Shown one piece after another: positions 53,512 through 64,000 of a stretch of 64,000 nt of DNA. The translations under genes were made by a program, and so were the position numbers. The stretch is taken from NCBI RefSeq assembly GCF_910589235.1, contig NC_060955.1, forward strand, positions 21,657,558 through 21,721,557. Reading direction: 5' to 3'. This DNA comes from Vespa crabro. Its lineage: Eukaryota > Arthropoda > Insecta > Hymenoptera > Vespidae. Numbering within the stretch: the first letter of the stretch is position 1; every line of letters begins with the position of its first letter. The notes under the pieces are model-generated. The model saw nothing but the letters and a program-made list of their open reading frames with translations, ran no database searches and was not told where the DNA came from.

Positions 53512-54011
53512 TTAGAATAACGTAATGCATATTAATCTATATTTAAAAAAAGAACAGATAATTGGATTCATCAAATTATTTCGAAAAAAAAGAGAAAAAC
53601 TTCGTTTTTTTTTTTTTTTTTTTTTTTTTATTCGAAAACAAAAATATTAATAATTCCACGATTTTAAGACGTAATGAATCGCAAACTTATATTCTTACAT
53701 TGACATTACAATTATCTCTCTTTTATTATCTTCTTTGTAATTGACAAAAGTGCTAATAATAAATAAATATATATATATATATACTTATATATTTTGAAGA
53801 AATAAACATTATATAAATAAATTACACATAATAATCATAAATATTATATAAATAAGTTATAGAAATTTGATATTCAAAGTTGAACGATTTTACGATAGAA
53901 TTTAAACAATAGAATAATTATTGAGAAACCATTCGATCAAAACAATCATTTACAAATTTATCGAATACCTTAGCTAATTGATGAAATAATAAAAAGTAAT
54001 TAGAAGGAAAC
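52961..54011. other. Intergenic, (AAT)n repeat
   Basis: It holds an AAT-type trinucleotide run at 53461-53509 and a T run at 53606-53629. Downstream exons of the dehydrogenase on the minus strand would be expected here, but no NNAG or YxxxK motif is found. Confidence 0.55.
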
Positions 54012-54264
54012 CTTTAATTTTATTAGTTAAAACAATATTTCTAAATACCATGATCAGCTTGGCGCCTCTCTTAACAAGATTCTTAGTTGTTTCCTTACCA
54101 ATGGCAGACGTACAGCCAGTAATTAATATTATAATTCTCTTGTTATTCTTACAAACGTCAATATTGCGATAAAAATAATTCCAATATATCACTAAAAGTA
54201 AACATGTAATATTAAAGACTGCTAGATAAGAAACTAACGATTTATCTATAATGTTTGAGAACAT
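54012..54264 (-). CDS. Short-chain dehydrogenase/reductase, N-terminal exon only (partial or pseudogene)
   Basis: One exon encodes a membrane anchor (about residues 11-33, VSYLAVFNITCLLLVIYWNY) followed by the Rossmann start IIILITGCTSAIGKE, whose TGxxxxIG (49-56) is the NAD(P)-binding turn, and GAKLIMVFRN with the Arg that usually selects NADP. This matches retinol-dehydrogenase-like SDRs. The rest of the enzyme (NNAG, catalytic Ser-Tyr-Lys) is not found before the SPEF1-like gene. The putative donor at 54011 (GTTTCC) is weak. It is either a truncated duplicate or the first exon of a gene whose remaining exons I could not see. It is divergent from gamma-tubulin. Confidence 0.5.
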
Positions 54265-54379
54265 AATCTGAGGAATAAAATATATCGATGTTTAATCTTT
54301 CTAATATGACGGGATACTTATGAATTAAATAAACTAAATAGCTTTTTACCTATGTCTTTATGTTAATAGATAGAATAAA

Positions 54380-54520
54380 CTGATTCTAAATGAAATATGG
54401 CGGAGGAAGTACGAGGAATGATGGGTTTGATTAGTAGAAGTGATAGGAGAATCGATTGTTAGATGTCGCCTGTGTTGTTGGAAAAAGATTTGGAAATCTG
54501 CCGCTAGATGTCGTTGACAA
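54380..54520. promoter_or_regulatory. Promoter-like region with paired CTCF-like sites and a YY1/Pho-like site
   Basis: A GC-richer stretch between divergent genes. AATATGGCGGAGG near 54394 resembles a YY1/Pleiohomeotic core (ATGGCGG). TTAGATGTCGCC at 54459 and CCGCTAGATGTCG at 54501 both resemble the CTCF core. It could be the core promoter of the dehydrogenase exon or of gamma-tubulin, or an insulator. Motif resemblance only. Confidence 0.35.
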
Positions 54521-55478
54521 TTCACTATGTATTAAGAACTTTTTACATCAAGTAACAATTATGATATATTTATGTAGCTATGTTTGATATACAGTAGATA
54601 TAATCGGACTATGATTTCTAGCAGTTACGGCTATGGTCTCTAGAAGAGTCGAAGAAAGAATGTATGATTTTTTTTGTGTTTTTAGCGTCTTTTTCGTCTC
54701 TGTTTTCAGGATCTTTGTTGCCTTTTACTTTGTTTGGTTAGTTTCCCGTGTGTACATTTGGTGGCGCCGAGGTGTATTAGTTATATGTCTTGCCGAAAGA
54801 GGCGTAATAGTCGCGACGAGGTCGCCATAAGAGGTTGCTCTGATCGTTTGCTTCCTAAGATAGCACTGACAATAATAAGAATGACAACGTATATATATGT
54901 AAATATGTCAATAAAAAGTTGCATAATGTATATGTATGGAAAATCCATTAAAAAGTATTTCCATAATATATTCTTTTGTATTTCTTATTTACATTCTTTT
55001 CGATATTCCTTTTTCACAAAATGTAACGAAAAGATTATTTATAGCAACTTAGTTTTTTCCTATTATCTAATATTAATGGCACAATATCTTAAAGTAATTA
55101 ATCAACTTCTTTGTTTTTTATATCAAGGAGCTCCTCGATCGATCCTTAATGATCGAGTAAATGAAATTAGTAAAAACAGAGCTTAGTGAAATGATAAAGT
55201 ATTTTAAATTTCAAATTGGCGTCAATATATCTCCCGTATATTTCTTTCATATAAAACGTTAAAATCTAAAAGCAAATGATCGCTGTTGATAATTCAGATT
55301 CCTACATATGAAATCCTTCTAAAGATAAATATACATTTATCCATTGATAGCATTCTATCTATACATTGTCCTCTCTATATATACTTAATGTATGTTCTGT
55401 TTATTTTTTGATCAGTATTACAAGATTCAAATATATTTTGACGTATTGTGATAGAAAGTTAATTATTGTAATATTAAA
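54521..55478 (+). other. Leader region of gamma-tubulin
   Basis: It contains chance open frames (54633-54830, 54734-55186) without recognisable features. The last 330 bp are the part duplicated at 52480-52850. It probably contains the transcription start and 5' UTR of the tubulin gene. Confidence 0.45.
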
Positions 55479-57113
55479 ATGCCATGTGAAATGATAACAC
55501 TACAACTTGGCCAATGTGGCAATCAAAGTAAGAAATATGTTATTTCACATAATAAATTATTATTTTTATATCATTATAATAATATTACCTTCTAACATGA
55601 TCTTCAAAATATTATGCGAATGAGCTTTCGTTTATAAGAATGATTTTATTTTAATATTATGTAAACTTTAAAATTTATTAATCTTTTTTCCTAACATTGT
55701 TAAAAATTTAACTTTGTGTTTATCTTTTATTAACTTTATTATATTTATTAGAAATTAATTTTATATTAATTCATATATATTTTATTTCAGTTGGATTTGA
55801 ATTTTGGAAAAGATTATGTGCAGAACATGGTATCAGCCCAGAAGGGATTTTAGAAGATTATGCCATAGATGGAACTGACCGAAAAGATGTCTTTTTTTAT
55901 CAATCAGATGATGAACATTATATACCAAGAGCCGTTTTATTAGATTTAGAACCTAGAGTAATTCATACCATCATGAATTCTCCATATTCAAAAGTAAGTT
56001 ATGAAAAATATCAGTTCAAATAATTTGTACACTTTTATATTTAAGATTATATTTTAATAATTGTATGTCTATTTAGCTCTATAATCCAGAAAATATATAT
56101 TTATCGAAACATGGTGGTGGAGCTGGCAATAATTGGGCCTCTGGCTATCATCAAGGAGAAAAATTACAAGAAGAAATTTTTGATATTTTAGATCGAGAAG
56201 CAGATGGAAGTGATAGTTTAGAAGTATGAAATTGAAAAAAAAATAAAATAAAACAAAAATAACAAATAAATGCATTTAGAAATGTTTAAAATGTATATAA
56301 ATATCATATCGTTATTTCAGGGTTTTGTCTTGTGTCATTCTATAGCAGGTGGTACTGGTTCTGGTATGGGATCTTTTATGTTGGAATCTCTTGCAGACCG
56401 ATTTCCAAAAAAGTTGATTGAAACGTATAGCGTCTTTCCAAATCAGGATGAAATAAGGTTCTTAGGCATTATATAATTACAATATCTTAAAATAATATAT
56501 CTAATATGATTCTGATAATTTTATATTATTATTATGTCCTTTCTAGCGATGTTGTGGTACAACCATACAATTCTTTACTAACGTTAAAAAGACTAACTCA
56601 TTGTGCAGATTGCGTTGTTGTCTTAGACAATACAGCTTTGAATAGAATTGCATCGGACAGACTACATATACAAAACCCTACTTTCACACAAATTAATAAA
56701 CTTGTCTCTACAATAATGTCTGTCAGCACCACAACTCTTAGGTATCTTTTTCATATTTATTTATTTATACACATTCTGCTTATATAATGATTTTATTAGA
56801 AATTTGTTCTTTACATATATAATATATTAAGAGATATATCATATATATTTTGATTTATACTTATATATTTGATATTTTTAATTTTATTATACAATGCTTT
56901 ATAGATATCCTTCATATATGAATAATGATTTAGTTAGTTTAATTGCTCCATTGATACCTACACCACGTCTACACTTTTTAATGACAGGATATACACCTAT
57001 TACTACAGATCAAGAGGTATATATAAATATAATATTAAGAATATATTTAAATTTAATTTTTGATAACATAAATTATTAGCTTTTATGTATATATGTGTAT
57101 TAATTTATATATA

Positions 57114-57169
<56 letters not shown>

Positions 57170-58021
57170 TACATACATATTTATATTTACATGATAACAG
57201 GGTGCATCAGTAAGGAAAACATCTGTTTTGGATGTAATGCGACGTTTACTGCAACCAAAAAATATGATGGTTTCTGCTGCATTGGATAGAAATGCTTCTC
57301 ATTGTTACATATCTATTTTGAACATTATACAGGTAAATTTATATTTTTATAAATATCATCTTTCCATAATATATAATAATTATTTATTAAAGATACTATC
57401 GGTTCAATCATGGTCTTGTTTTTTTTCACTATAGAATTATTATTTATTATTATATAGGCTAATGATATGTATACTAATAAAATTAATAATTTTTTAATTT
57501 TTTTTGTTTAGGGCGAAGTCGATCCCACACAAGTACATAAATCTTTACAAAGAATACGAGAACGGAAGTTAGCGCAATTTATACCCTGGGGACCTGCTAG
57601 TATACAAGTTGCTCTTTCTAGAAAATCTCCGTATATTCAAAGTACACATCGTGTATCAGGTTTAATGCTGGCCAATCATACCAACATATCATCAGTAAGT
57701 ATATTTGAGTAATAATTCAAATCAAAGGATATAAAACCGAATGGAAATGAATATGTTGAAAATTATATGAATTATTAAAATCTGTGTAATAATTCTATTC
57801 ACTTATATATACTATTTTAGCTCTTTGATCGAGCCCTACAACAATATGATAAATTACGCAAACGAGAGGCATTCTTAGAACAGTTTCGAAAAGAAAAAAT
57901 GTTTGAGGATAATCTTGATGAGCTTGATAGTTCAAGAGCTGTAGTTGAATATTTAGTAAAAGAATATCAAGCAGCAACTAAACTTGATTACTTAACATGG
58001 AATCCAACTAAAGAACAATAA
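55479..58021 (+). CDS. Gamma-tubulin 1 chain
   Basis: A complete 452-aa gamma-tubulin. Nine coding exons: 55479-55527, 55791-55993, 56077-56223, 56321-56457, 56547-56741, 56905-57016, 57201-57332, 57512-57694, 57821-58021, all in phase. It opens with MPCEMITLQLGQCGNQIGFEF wording typical of gamma rather than alpha or beta chains, has the GTP-binding tubulin signature GGTGSGMG (143-150), the NQDEISDVVVQPYNSLLTL segment, and a gamma-type C-terminus ending TKLDYLTWNPTKEQ. Gamma-tubulin caps microtubule minus ends in the gamma-tubulin ring complex at centrosomes and basal bodies (established). Intron 4 begins with a weak donor (GTTCTT). Length fits the family. Its 5' end has a decayed copy 2.6 kb upstream. 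Confidence 0.96.
57114..57165. repeat. (TA)n microsatellite in gamma-tubulin intron 6
   Basis: A TA run inside the 57017-57200 intron. Confidence 0.9.
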
Positions 58022-60762
58022 AAATATATGAGCTGTTTAACATGTAGTGTATTTTGCACTACCAGTTTTTCTTTTTGATAATTTTATATTTATACAATGT
58101 TCTGCATGTGTTTTTGTGCCATACACTATTTCATTGCAAATTTTAATACAGTTGTTCCAAGATCATTAATTACCTAGCAAAGTATTAATATAGTTTTATA
58201 TTATATATATGAACTAGCTAGTTTAAGTTCTCTATATTTTCTATGCAACTTGTTGTAATAATAGAAAATAATATCGTGTTAATAAATATAATTGTATGAA
58301 AATTTTACAATTTACAAAGGATGAAGTATTTGGTTTAATATAATAATAAGTGATTTAAATCGTTTTATGAAATAAACAATTTACTTATTAAAATAAAAAC
58401 ATGTTTTATAATCAAGATTACATAATGGAAGAGCTGAAATAATATTAACAATGATATAATTTATTTTACAATGTTAAACAATATCTTTATATTTTATATA
58501 CTCTGCAACATAAAATAACAAAAGAGAATATATAAATTTATCTAATTTTAATGTCATATTTTGTTGAATAATATTAACATGTTAATGTTAATAAATTACA
58601 TCATATATATTTATATATGTATACGAGTAATTATTAAGGGAAATAATGATCATAATTTAATGAAATTTAATGAAACTGAGCGAACATTGACTTTAATTCA
58701 TATTTAAAAATTGATTTGTATATGGATTGTCCACGTATAGTATCTTTGTATGTATATATAGTATTACATTTATTAATACACAATAACAGATCCTAAAGAG
58801 ATTAGAGGAGTACAAATTTAGACCCATGCTGCAAGACATAATGTTTACATATAAAATACAATTATAGATATTTTAATAAATAAATAAATTTGCTATTGTA
58901 TATAGTTTATTATTTTAAGGAAGTTCAACTTCAGTAGTGTTAATCTAGTTAGTGCCCACCATCATCGAGTTTACAAGTAACACTACAATTTATTAAAATG
59001 CAAATAACTTAATAGTGAAAAATATGTATAATAATATTTCTTATTCATATTATAATAAAATTAATAAGAACAGCAATATAGTATACAAGTATATCTTATA
59101 AACTCTTTATACAGCTAACAATCCGTTTTATAAAAATAAAATATTTTTGTTATGAAGCAACAAGTGCTATATCATATATTAAATAATAGTAAATTATTGA
59201 TATATTTAATTTCATACATAATCAAATGTTCCATTATCAAATCAGTACTATAATTTCGAATTAATAATAAATGAAAATAGTCAATTATTATATTGACATC
59301 CTAATAGATTAGATTATTTATTAACTATTAAGCTTTGATTTAGATATCCATTAATAATTTAAACAATAAATATTATAATGTTTGAAAATTATTAAACTAA
59401 ATATAAAAAAAATTTACAAAAAAAATATCAGCTTCTACCTAGTTATTTATTTTTCTTTTTTATAATATAGTAACTTAGAGAATAAGCTAAAAAAATATTT
59501 AGTAAAGCTTCAAAAATATTATTTTTTATATTTCATAGTATTTATTCTTTAACCATTAGCCTCAGAATAATATAGAGAACATTTGTGAAAAATAGAGCTC
59601 TGCAAAATTACAAGCTTGTTAAAAAATATTTGCATTTACTAAACATTGGATTTATAACATAGATAATAGCAATTTCTCCATGGACTCCATTGTACTCCTG
59701 ACTTTAATATTTTAATGAATACTTTCAAAGTACTTCTTTTTTAGGTGTTTATAAGATTACTATTACTTTCGGCAATATTAGGTTTTGTAGTATCAAGAAA
59801 GAAACTTAGAAAAGAAAGAATCAGCCAATTATGGAATATACATTATACATCGCACTATAATAAACGAGCTAGCAGAAAATATTGACAATTCCAGTTAAGT
59901 TTGAAATCTTTTACTATAAATTAATATATGACTTAGGAGTTACCCTGCATATATTGTTGTGCTTTATATTGTATATATCTTCTCTCATTTTACAATTTGC
60001 ACGTATTATATTTCCATCTCTGTTACAAGAATCATAAAAAATACATGCAAATAGCATTTAATTATTTCATTTATATAAGTGGTTATTAATTGTAGAAAAT
60101 TGGAAAGAATTGAAAAAGTAAATGTTACAAATCAGTGACATAAGTCAAGTACTTATCACTATCCATAATAGCAATTCTGTATTATATTGGACTAATACTC
60201 ATGTAGTTTCTTCATTTTATATATTAATACATGAATACGCATAGTTCTCAATACATTTCCATTCAGAATTACATTATAAACTTTCATAATGTATATTTAG
60301 AATAATTTGCTAAATAATATATAATAATTGAATGAAAACGAATGCAGACTTTTACTTCTGTATCTAATATTTTTTTTTATAAATGCAACATAAAATATAA
60401 CATTTTGCATAAATCTTGCTGCATAGTCATATTGAATCTCTCATTATGAAAATATATACTATTCATGTCATAGAGAAAAAGACATTTGTTTACTAAACCG
60501 AACTAAAAAACGATCATATAAAAATCTTTATATAATTAAAAAGCTTTGTTTTGAAAACTGCAACCATAATTATTTTATAGTTTGTTTTCATTAAAATATT
60601 TTTTATATACTTGTCATATTGTATAATAATAATAATAATAATAATAATATTAATAAAATTCTATACTTTTAATATAGATAGCTATTTTTGATATGGTACA
60701 TTAACAATGAGCTAAGCACCACAGAAAATTTTAAAAGTAAATTTGGCTGCAATTTACCGAAA
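58022..60762. other. Gene-poor interval, probable long 3' UTR of NPDC1-like gene
   Basis: 2.7 kb between the convergent gamma-tubulin and NPDC1-like genes. A polyadenylation-type AATAAA at 58281 could serve tubulin. The rest has few repeats apart from (AAT)n at 60625-60651 and looks less simple-sequence-rich than other spacers, which suits a long UTR of the minus-strand gene. No open frame is credible. Confidence 0.45.
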
Positions 60763-60881
60763 CTACATATTGTCCTCTTCTTTATTAGTATGTGCTGGTG
60801 TAGCTGGAGTTGGATCATCATGAAATAAGGGATTTTTTACCTCCATTTCACTAGTCTTAAAAAGGATAAAGCAAAATCATC

Positions 60882-60946
<65 letters not shown>

Positions 60947-62844
60947 TTAATTATAATAATAATAATAATAATAATAATATCAATAATATTAGTAATAAGA
61001 CAATTATAATAACTTACTGCAGCTAAACCAGGACATTCATAAACAGTATAATCGCCTTCTTCATTTTCTTCATCACTTTCTGCTTCGGATAAAGATCCTG
61101 GATCTCTAGTTGTAGAGGTACGACTATAAGCAGTACAGTTGCAAATGCAAAGAGACTTATGTAAAATAAAAATTCATGGAATTATAATACTGATACAAAC
61201 TTTTCCATAGCAATAATCTGTTGTTTCTGATGTTGAAAATGATACATTTGTGCTGATTGAGCCAGTCTTTGGTCTTCAGAAGGTGATATATCCTTATTTG
61301 GACCTGTTACACCATAAGCTGGATATTCTATATCAGCAGCTGCTTTTACTCCACGATGCAATCTGATATAAACATATATTAAAATATACCAATACTTCGA
61401 AATTAATATCTCACAAAATAAATCTATAAATATTACCTGCACCATGTTAAACTGATTAATACACAAATGAACATTATTGCTGCACTGCAACCAGCAATAA
61501 CAGCTGAAAATAAATGTGAATATTATATATATATGAATGGATATAATTAAAATAAAAATTTCGCAGAAATTGAAGAATTTTTCCAAATAAAATCCCGACT
61601 TTTAATTAATTCAATCACAAATTGTGATCTTACCAATAAAATATATATCATCATTTAAATTTTCAGCAATTGAAACAACAAAAGGACGATTTTTTTCAGA
61701 TTTTTCTTCTTCCATTAATGTTCCTACAGTAATATTTCTTATTTCATTGTGTTTATCGATCTCTATATCTTTTAATTGTTTTACCGTAGTTTGTTCATTT
61801 AATATATTTTCTTTGATAATTATGGGCTCAATTGTTAACTCCTGATCTCTCTCATTATTTCTAGTATCTGCACAAAATAAAAATGTTACTTTTTCCATTC
61901 TAAAATTAATCATATTTTTAAAATTACATTCTATACCTTACCCACAGGAAAAATGGTATTTTCATAATACCTAGGATCATTAGGTTGAATAAATGGATAT
62001 TTTTCTTTCAAATTTGAGTCATCAAAAAAATATGTGAATTCAGGTACTTGTGCAAATGATGGTATAAAGTCTTTATTTTCTTCTATTATTTGTCTATTAC
62101 TTGACATCAAATTTTTTTTTAAAAGATCAGCTATTATTTCTTTGTCAGTGTTATCTTCAATCTCTGCATTGTACAGAGATTGTCTTTTTTCTTGCAAATA
62201 TCCAATATCTATATTTCTGTACTTTCGATTATCTTTTATTAATTCATTACCTTGATAAGATAGTTCAGAATCAAAGTAATCTTTAAAGTTTTTAAACAAT
62301 GGATTAAAACCATAATATAAAAGATTATAATCGTTTTTAGGCAAAGTCTGTTTTAAATCTCTATGTTGAATCTGGGAAATATAATTCCAGGGTGTTAATT
62401 TTTGTTCTCTCAATCTATCATCCAAATTAAATTTTTCTTTTAATGACTTAAAAATTTCATGTTCATCTTGTTCGTTAAGATCCAAGTGATGTTTCTTGTG
62501 AATCTGTGAGGTAAGAAGTGGTAGTAGATATGAATGATGCATGTGTTGTTTCTGATTTTGATTTGTAATGTATTCAGCGAACTGTTTTAAAGCAGTAATA
62601 TCTTGTGGCACTTCTGGAACTGCATCTAAATATAAATATAATCGGTAAGAAACCAAACTATCTAACATTATTAGATGACACCACATAAAGCTTATGTTTT
62701 ATAAGAACTATGCCCTTCATGCAAATATGTTAATTAAATTAAATCACTTTCAAATCAAATCTCTTTAATTTAATAATTATCAGAATATAATCATGAACTA
62801 TTTGACAAATTAGATACCTATAAACAATCAGAAGAATATTATAC

Positions 62845-62895
<51 letters not shown>

Positions 62896-62939
62896 TGTAT
62901 ATATATATATATACATACATATATGTATATATATGTAAC

Positions 62940-62974
<35 letters not shown>

Positions 62975-63172
62975 AATATGAAATATAGATGATTAATTCA
63001 ATTTGCGACATACTATACTTGTAACCATGTCATATTATAGATGAGAAACAAAAGAAATTAATTTGTAAAACTTACCCTGGTAAAATTCAAGTTCGCCATG
63101 AGAGAGATTCGTTAGGATACCAAAAGTAATTAGCCATGCACAAGTAATCAAACTAAATGACATTTTGATCAT
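60763..63172 (-). CDS. NPDC1/cab-1 family single-pass membrane protein (480 aa)
   Basis: Seven coding exons: 63172-63076, 62625-61942, 61867-61634, 61503-61437, 61362-61201, 61123-61018, 60855-60763. The start MIKMSFSLITCAWLITFGIL is a signal peptide (a second in-frame ATG is at 63163). A long His/Asp/Asn-rich extracellular region follows, then a membrane helix AVIAGCSAAIMFICVLISL (339-357). The cytoplasmic tail is the conserved part of the family: YPAYGVTGPNKD, DQRLAQSAQMYHFQHQKQQ, EEGDYTVYECPGL and SEMEVKNPLF. NPDC1 (neural proliferation, differentiation and control 1) and the nematode homologue CAB-1 are neural vesicle-associated proteins (family knowledge). The ectodomain is poorly conserved, as usual. 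The exon 5 donor is weak (GTTTGT) but gives the expected MENRTS junction. Confidence 0.9.
60881..60980. repeat. (AAT)n trinucleotide repeat in NPDC1-like intron 6
   Basis: About 100 bp of AAT units with one interruption near 60947-60958, between the last two coding exons. Confidence 0.95.
62849..62972. repeat. (TA)n compound microsatellite in NPDC1-like intron 1
   Basis: TA runs broken by ATGTATG variants within the 450-bp first intron. Confidence 0.9.
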
Positions 63173-63179
63173 TACAGCT

Positions 63180-63345
63180 GCAGGTATTTTACCCACAGGT
63201 TTTTATCGTTGTATCTTTGTTCGCGGTTCCATATGCAAGCACGACATTTCATTGAAAGAGACAGAGCTTGCGCGGTCACGTTCATCTGCAATCAATAACC
63301 CCGCCATTGCCCTTTAGGCGTTACGGTATCTTTGATAAACTAACG
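63180..63345 (-). promoter_or_regulatory. Candidate promoter of the NPDC1-like gene
   Basis: A GC-richer block just upstream of the start codon, including CCGCCATTGCC near 63301 (YY1/Pho-like when read on the minus strand, GGCAATGGCGG) and GCTTGCGCGGTCACG near 63265. No TATA box. The call rests on position and composition. Confidence 0.4.
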
Positions 63346-63727
63346 TAGGTGTATACGAATGTAATCAATCAATTAAAAGTTTAATGATTATTTACATACA
63401 TGACTAATCGGATAATAATGTTAAATTATTTATGCTTTACCTATTACATCGAATCATTTAATTATTGATTGTTATTAGGTATTATTTTTTTTTTTTTTTT
63501 GAACAATAAATATTTTGAACAAAATCTTTCCTCTACTATGCGTATATTACAAACTAATCAAAAATAGATTATTTAAAAATCTAAAAAAACAAATTATTAC
63601 TTTAATTACACTTCCCACTATTTATTTATTAAATATTTGGTCAAATTATATTGATCGTAATTCTTATGAAATCACTTTGGTAATACGATTTCCAGATTTT
63701 GAAAAACCGTAATTTTAATTGTACGAG

Positions 63728-63781
<54 letters not shown>

Positions 63782-64000
63782 CCTTATTGTTCTACTATCA
63801 TACGCTACAAAAGATAACTGGTAACTTATCAATTTTCATATAATGTTATTCATAAATCTATTCATAATATAAACTATATTTTTTCTATCATATTAAAACT
63901 TTCGTATATTGATACATTTAAAGGCATAAAACGATATCACATAAAAAAAAAATTGAAAATATACGAAATATGCACATGTATTTCTGATGGGTCAATCCCA
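63346..64000. other. Intergenic right edge
   Basis: AT-rich with a (TA)n run at 63730-63779. Short frames at 63515-63712 and on the other strand carry no recognisable feature. Confidence 0.6.

Noticed and set aside
54633..55186. Open frames in the gamma-tubulin leader
   Set aside because: No recognisable domain, and the second overlaps the duplicated non-coding leader; they look like chance frames.
63515..63712. 65-codon frame at the right edge
   Set aside because: AT-rich chance frame without recognisable motif or partner exon.

Overview
This is a eukaryotic nuclear window from an insect, most likely a hymenopteran (an aculeate wasp, bee or ant; the exact lineage is inference). It is very AT-rich and packed with (TA)n, (CT/GA)n, (GT)n and (AAT)n microsatellites. 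Genes are split into many short exons with GT-AG introns. The protein families are typically insect: subfamily H ABC transporters, a tandem pair of secreted carboxylesterases, and gamma-tubulin 1 with nine coding exons. I saw no tRNA, rRNA, CRISPR array or intact transposon. Exon models were built by hand from splice-site phase and paralogue comparison, so UTR limits are not defined.

Layout. 1-5645 (-): an ABCH transporter running off the left edge. 5646-21703: a 16-kb gene-poor spacer of microsatellites with two GC-richer islands that may be promoters or 5' exons. 21704-25626 (+): a second, complete ABCH transporter (748 aa) diverging from the first. 26363-32533 (-): a 1694-aa Cys- and Lys-rich protein I cannot name. 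32878-33906 (-): a 266-aa unknown. 35182-35702 (-), 36135-36933 (+) and 37639-40712 (+): three THEG-repeat (testicular haploid expressed gene) proteins. 42451-45724 and 46629-49927 (+): tandem 574-aa secreted carboxylesterases sharing promoters, exon structure and a nearly identical 3' tract. 50941-52219 (-): a SPEF1/CLAMP-like calponin-homology protein. 52480-52960: a decayed copy of the gamma-tubulin 5' end. 54012-54264 (-): first exon of a short-chain dehydrogenase, rest not found. 55479-58021 (+): gamma-tubulin 1. 60763-63172 (-): an NPDC1/cab-1 family membrane protein (480 aa).

Functional themes. The ABCH pair fits lipid export at the cuticle. The 26-41 kb block, together with SPEF1 and gamma-tubulin, is a neighbourhood of sperm-tail, axoneme and microtubule genes, and the two large unknown proteins sit inside it. 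The esterases carry signal peptides and complete Ser-Glu-His triads, so they look like active secreted enzymes. The most interesting items are the unnamed Cys-x-Cys-rich protein with its partner, the 82-aa THEG-like gene hidden in the 35-kb region, the gamma-tubulin relic, and the gene-conversion pattern in the esterases.
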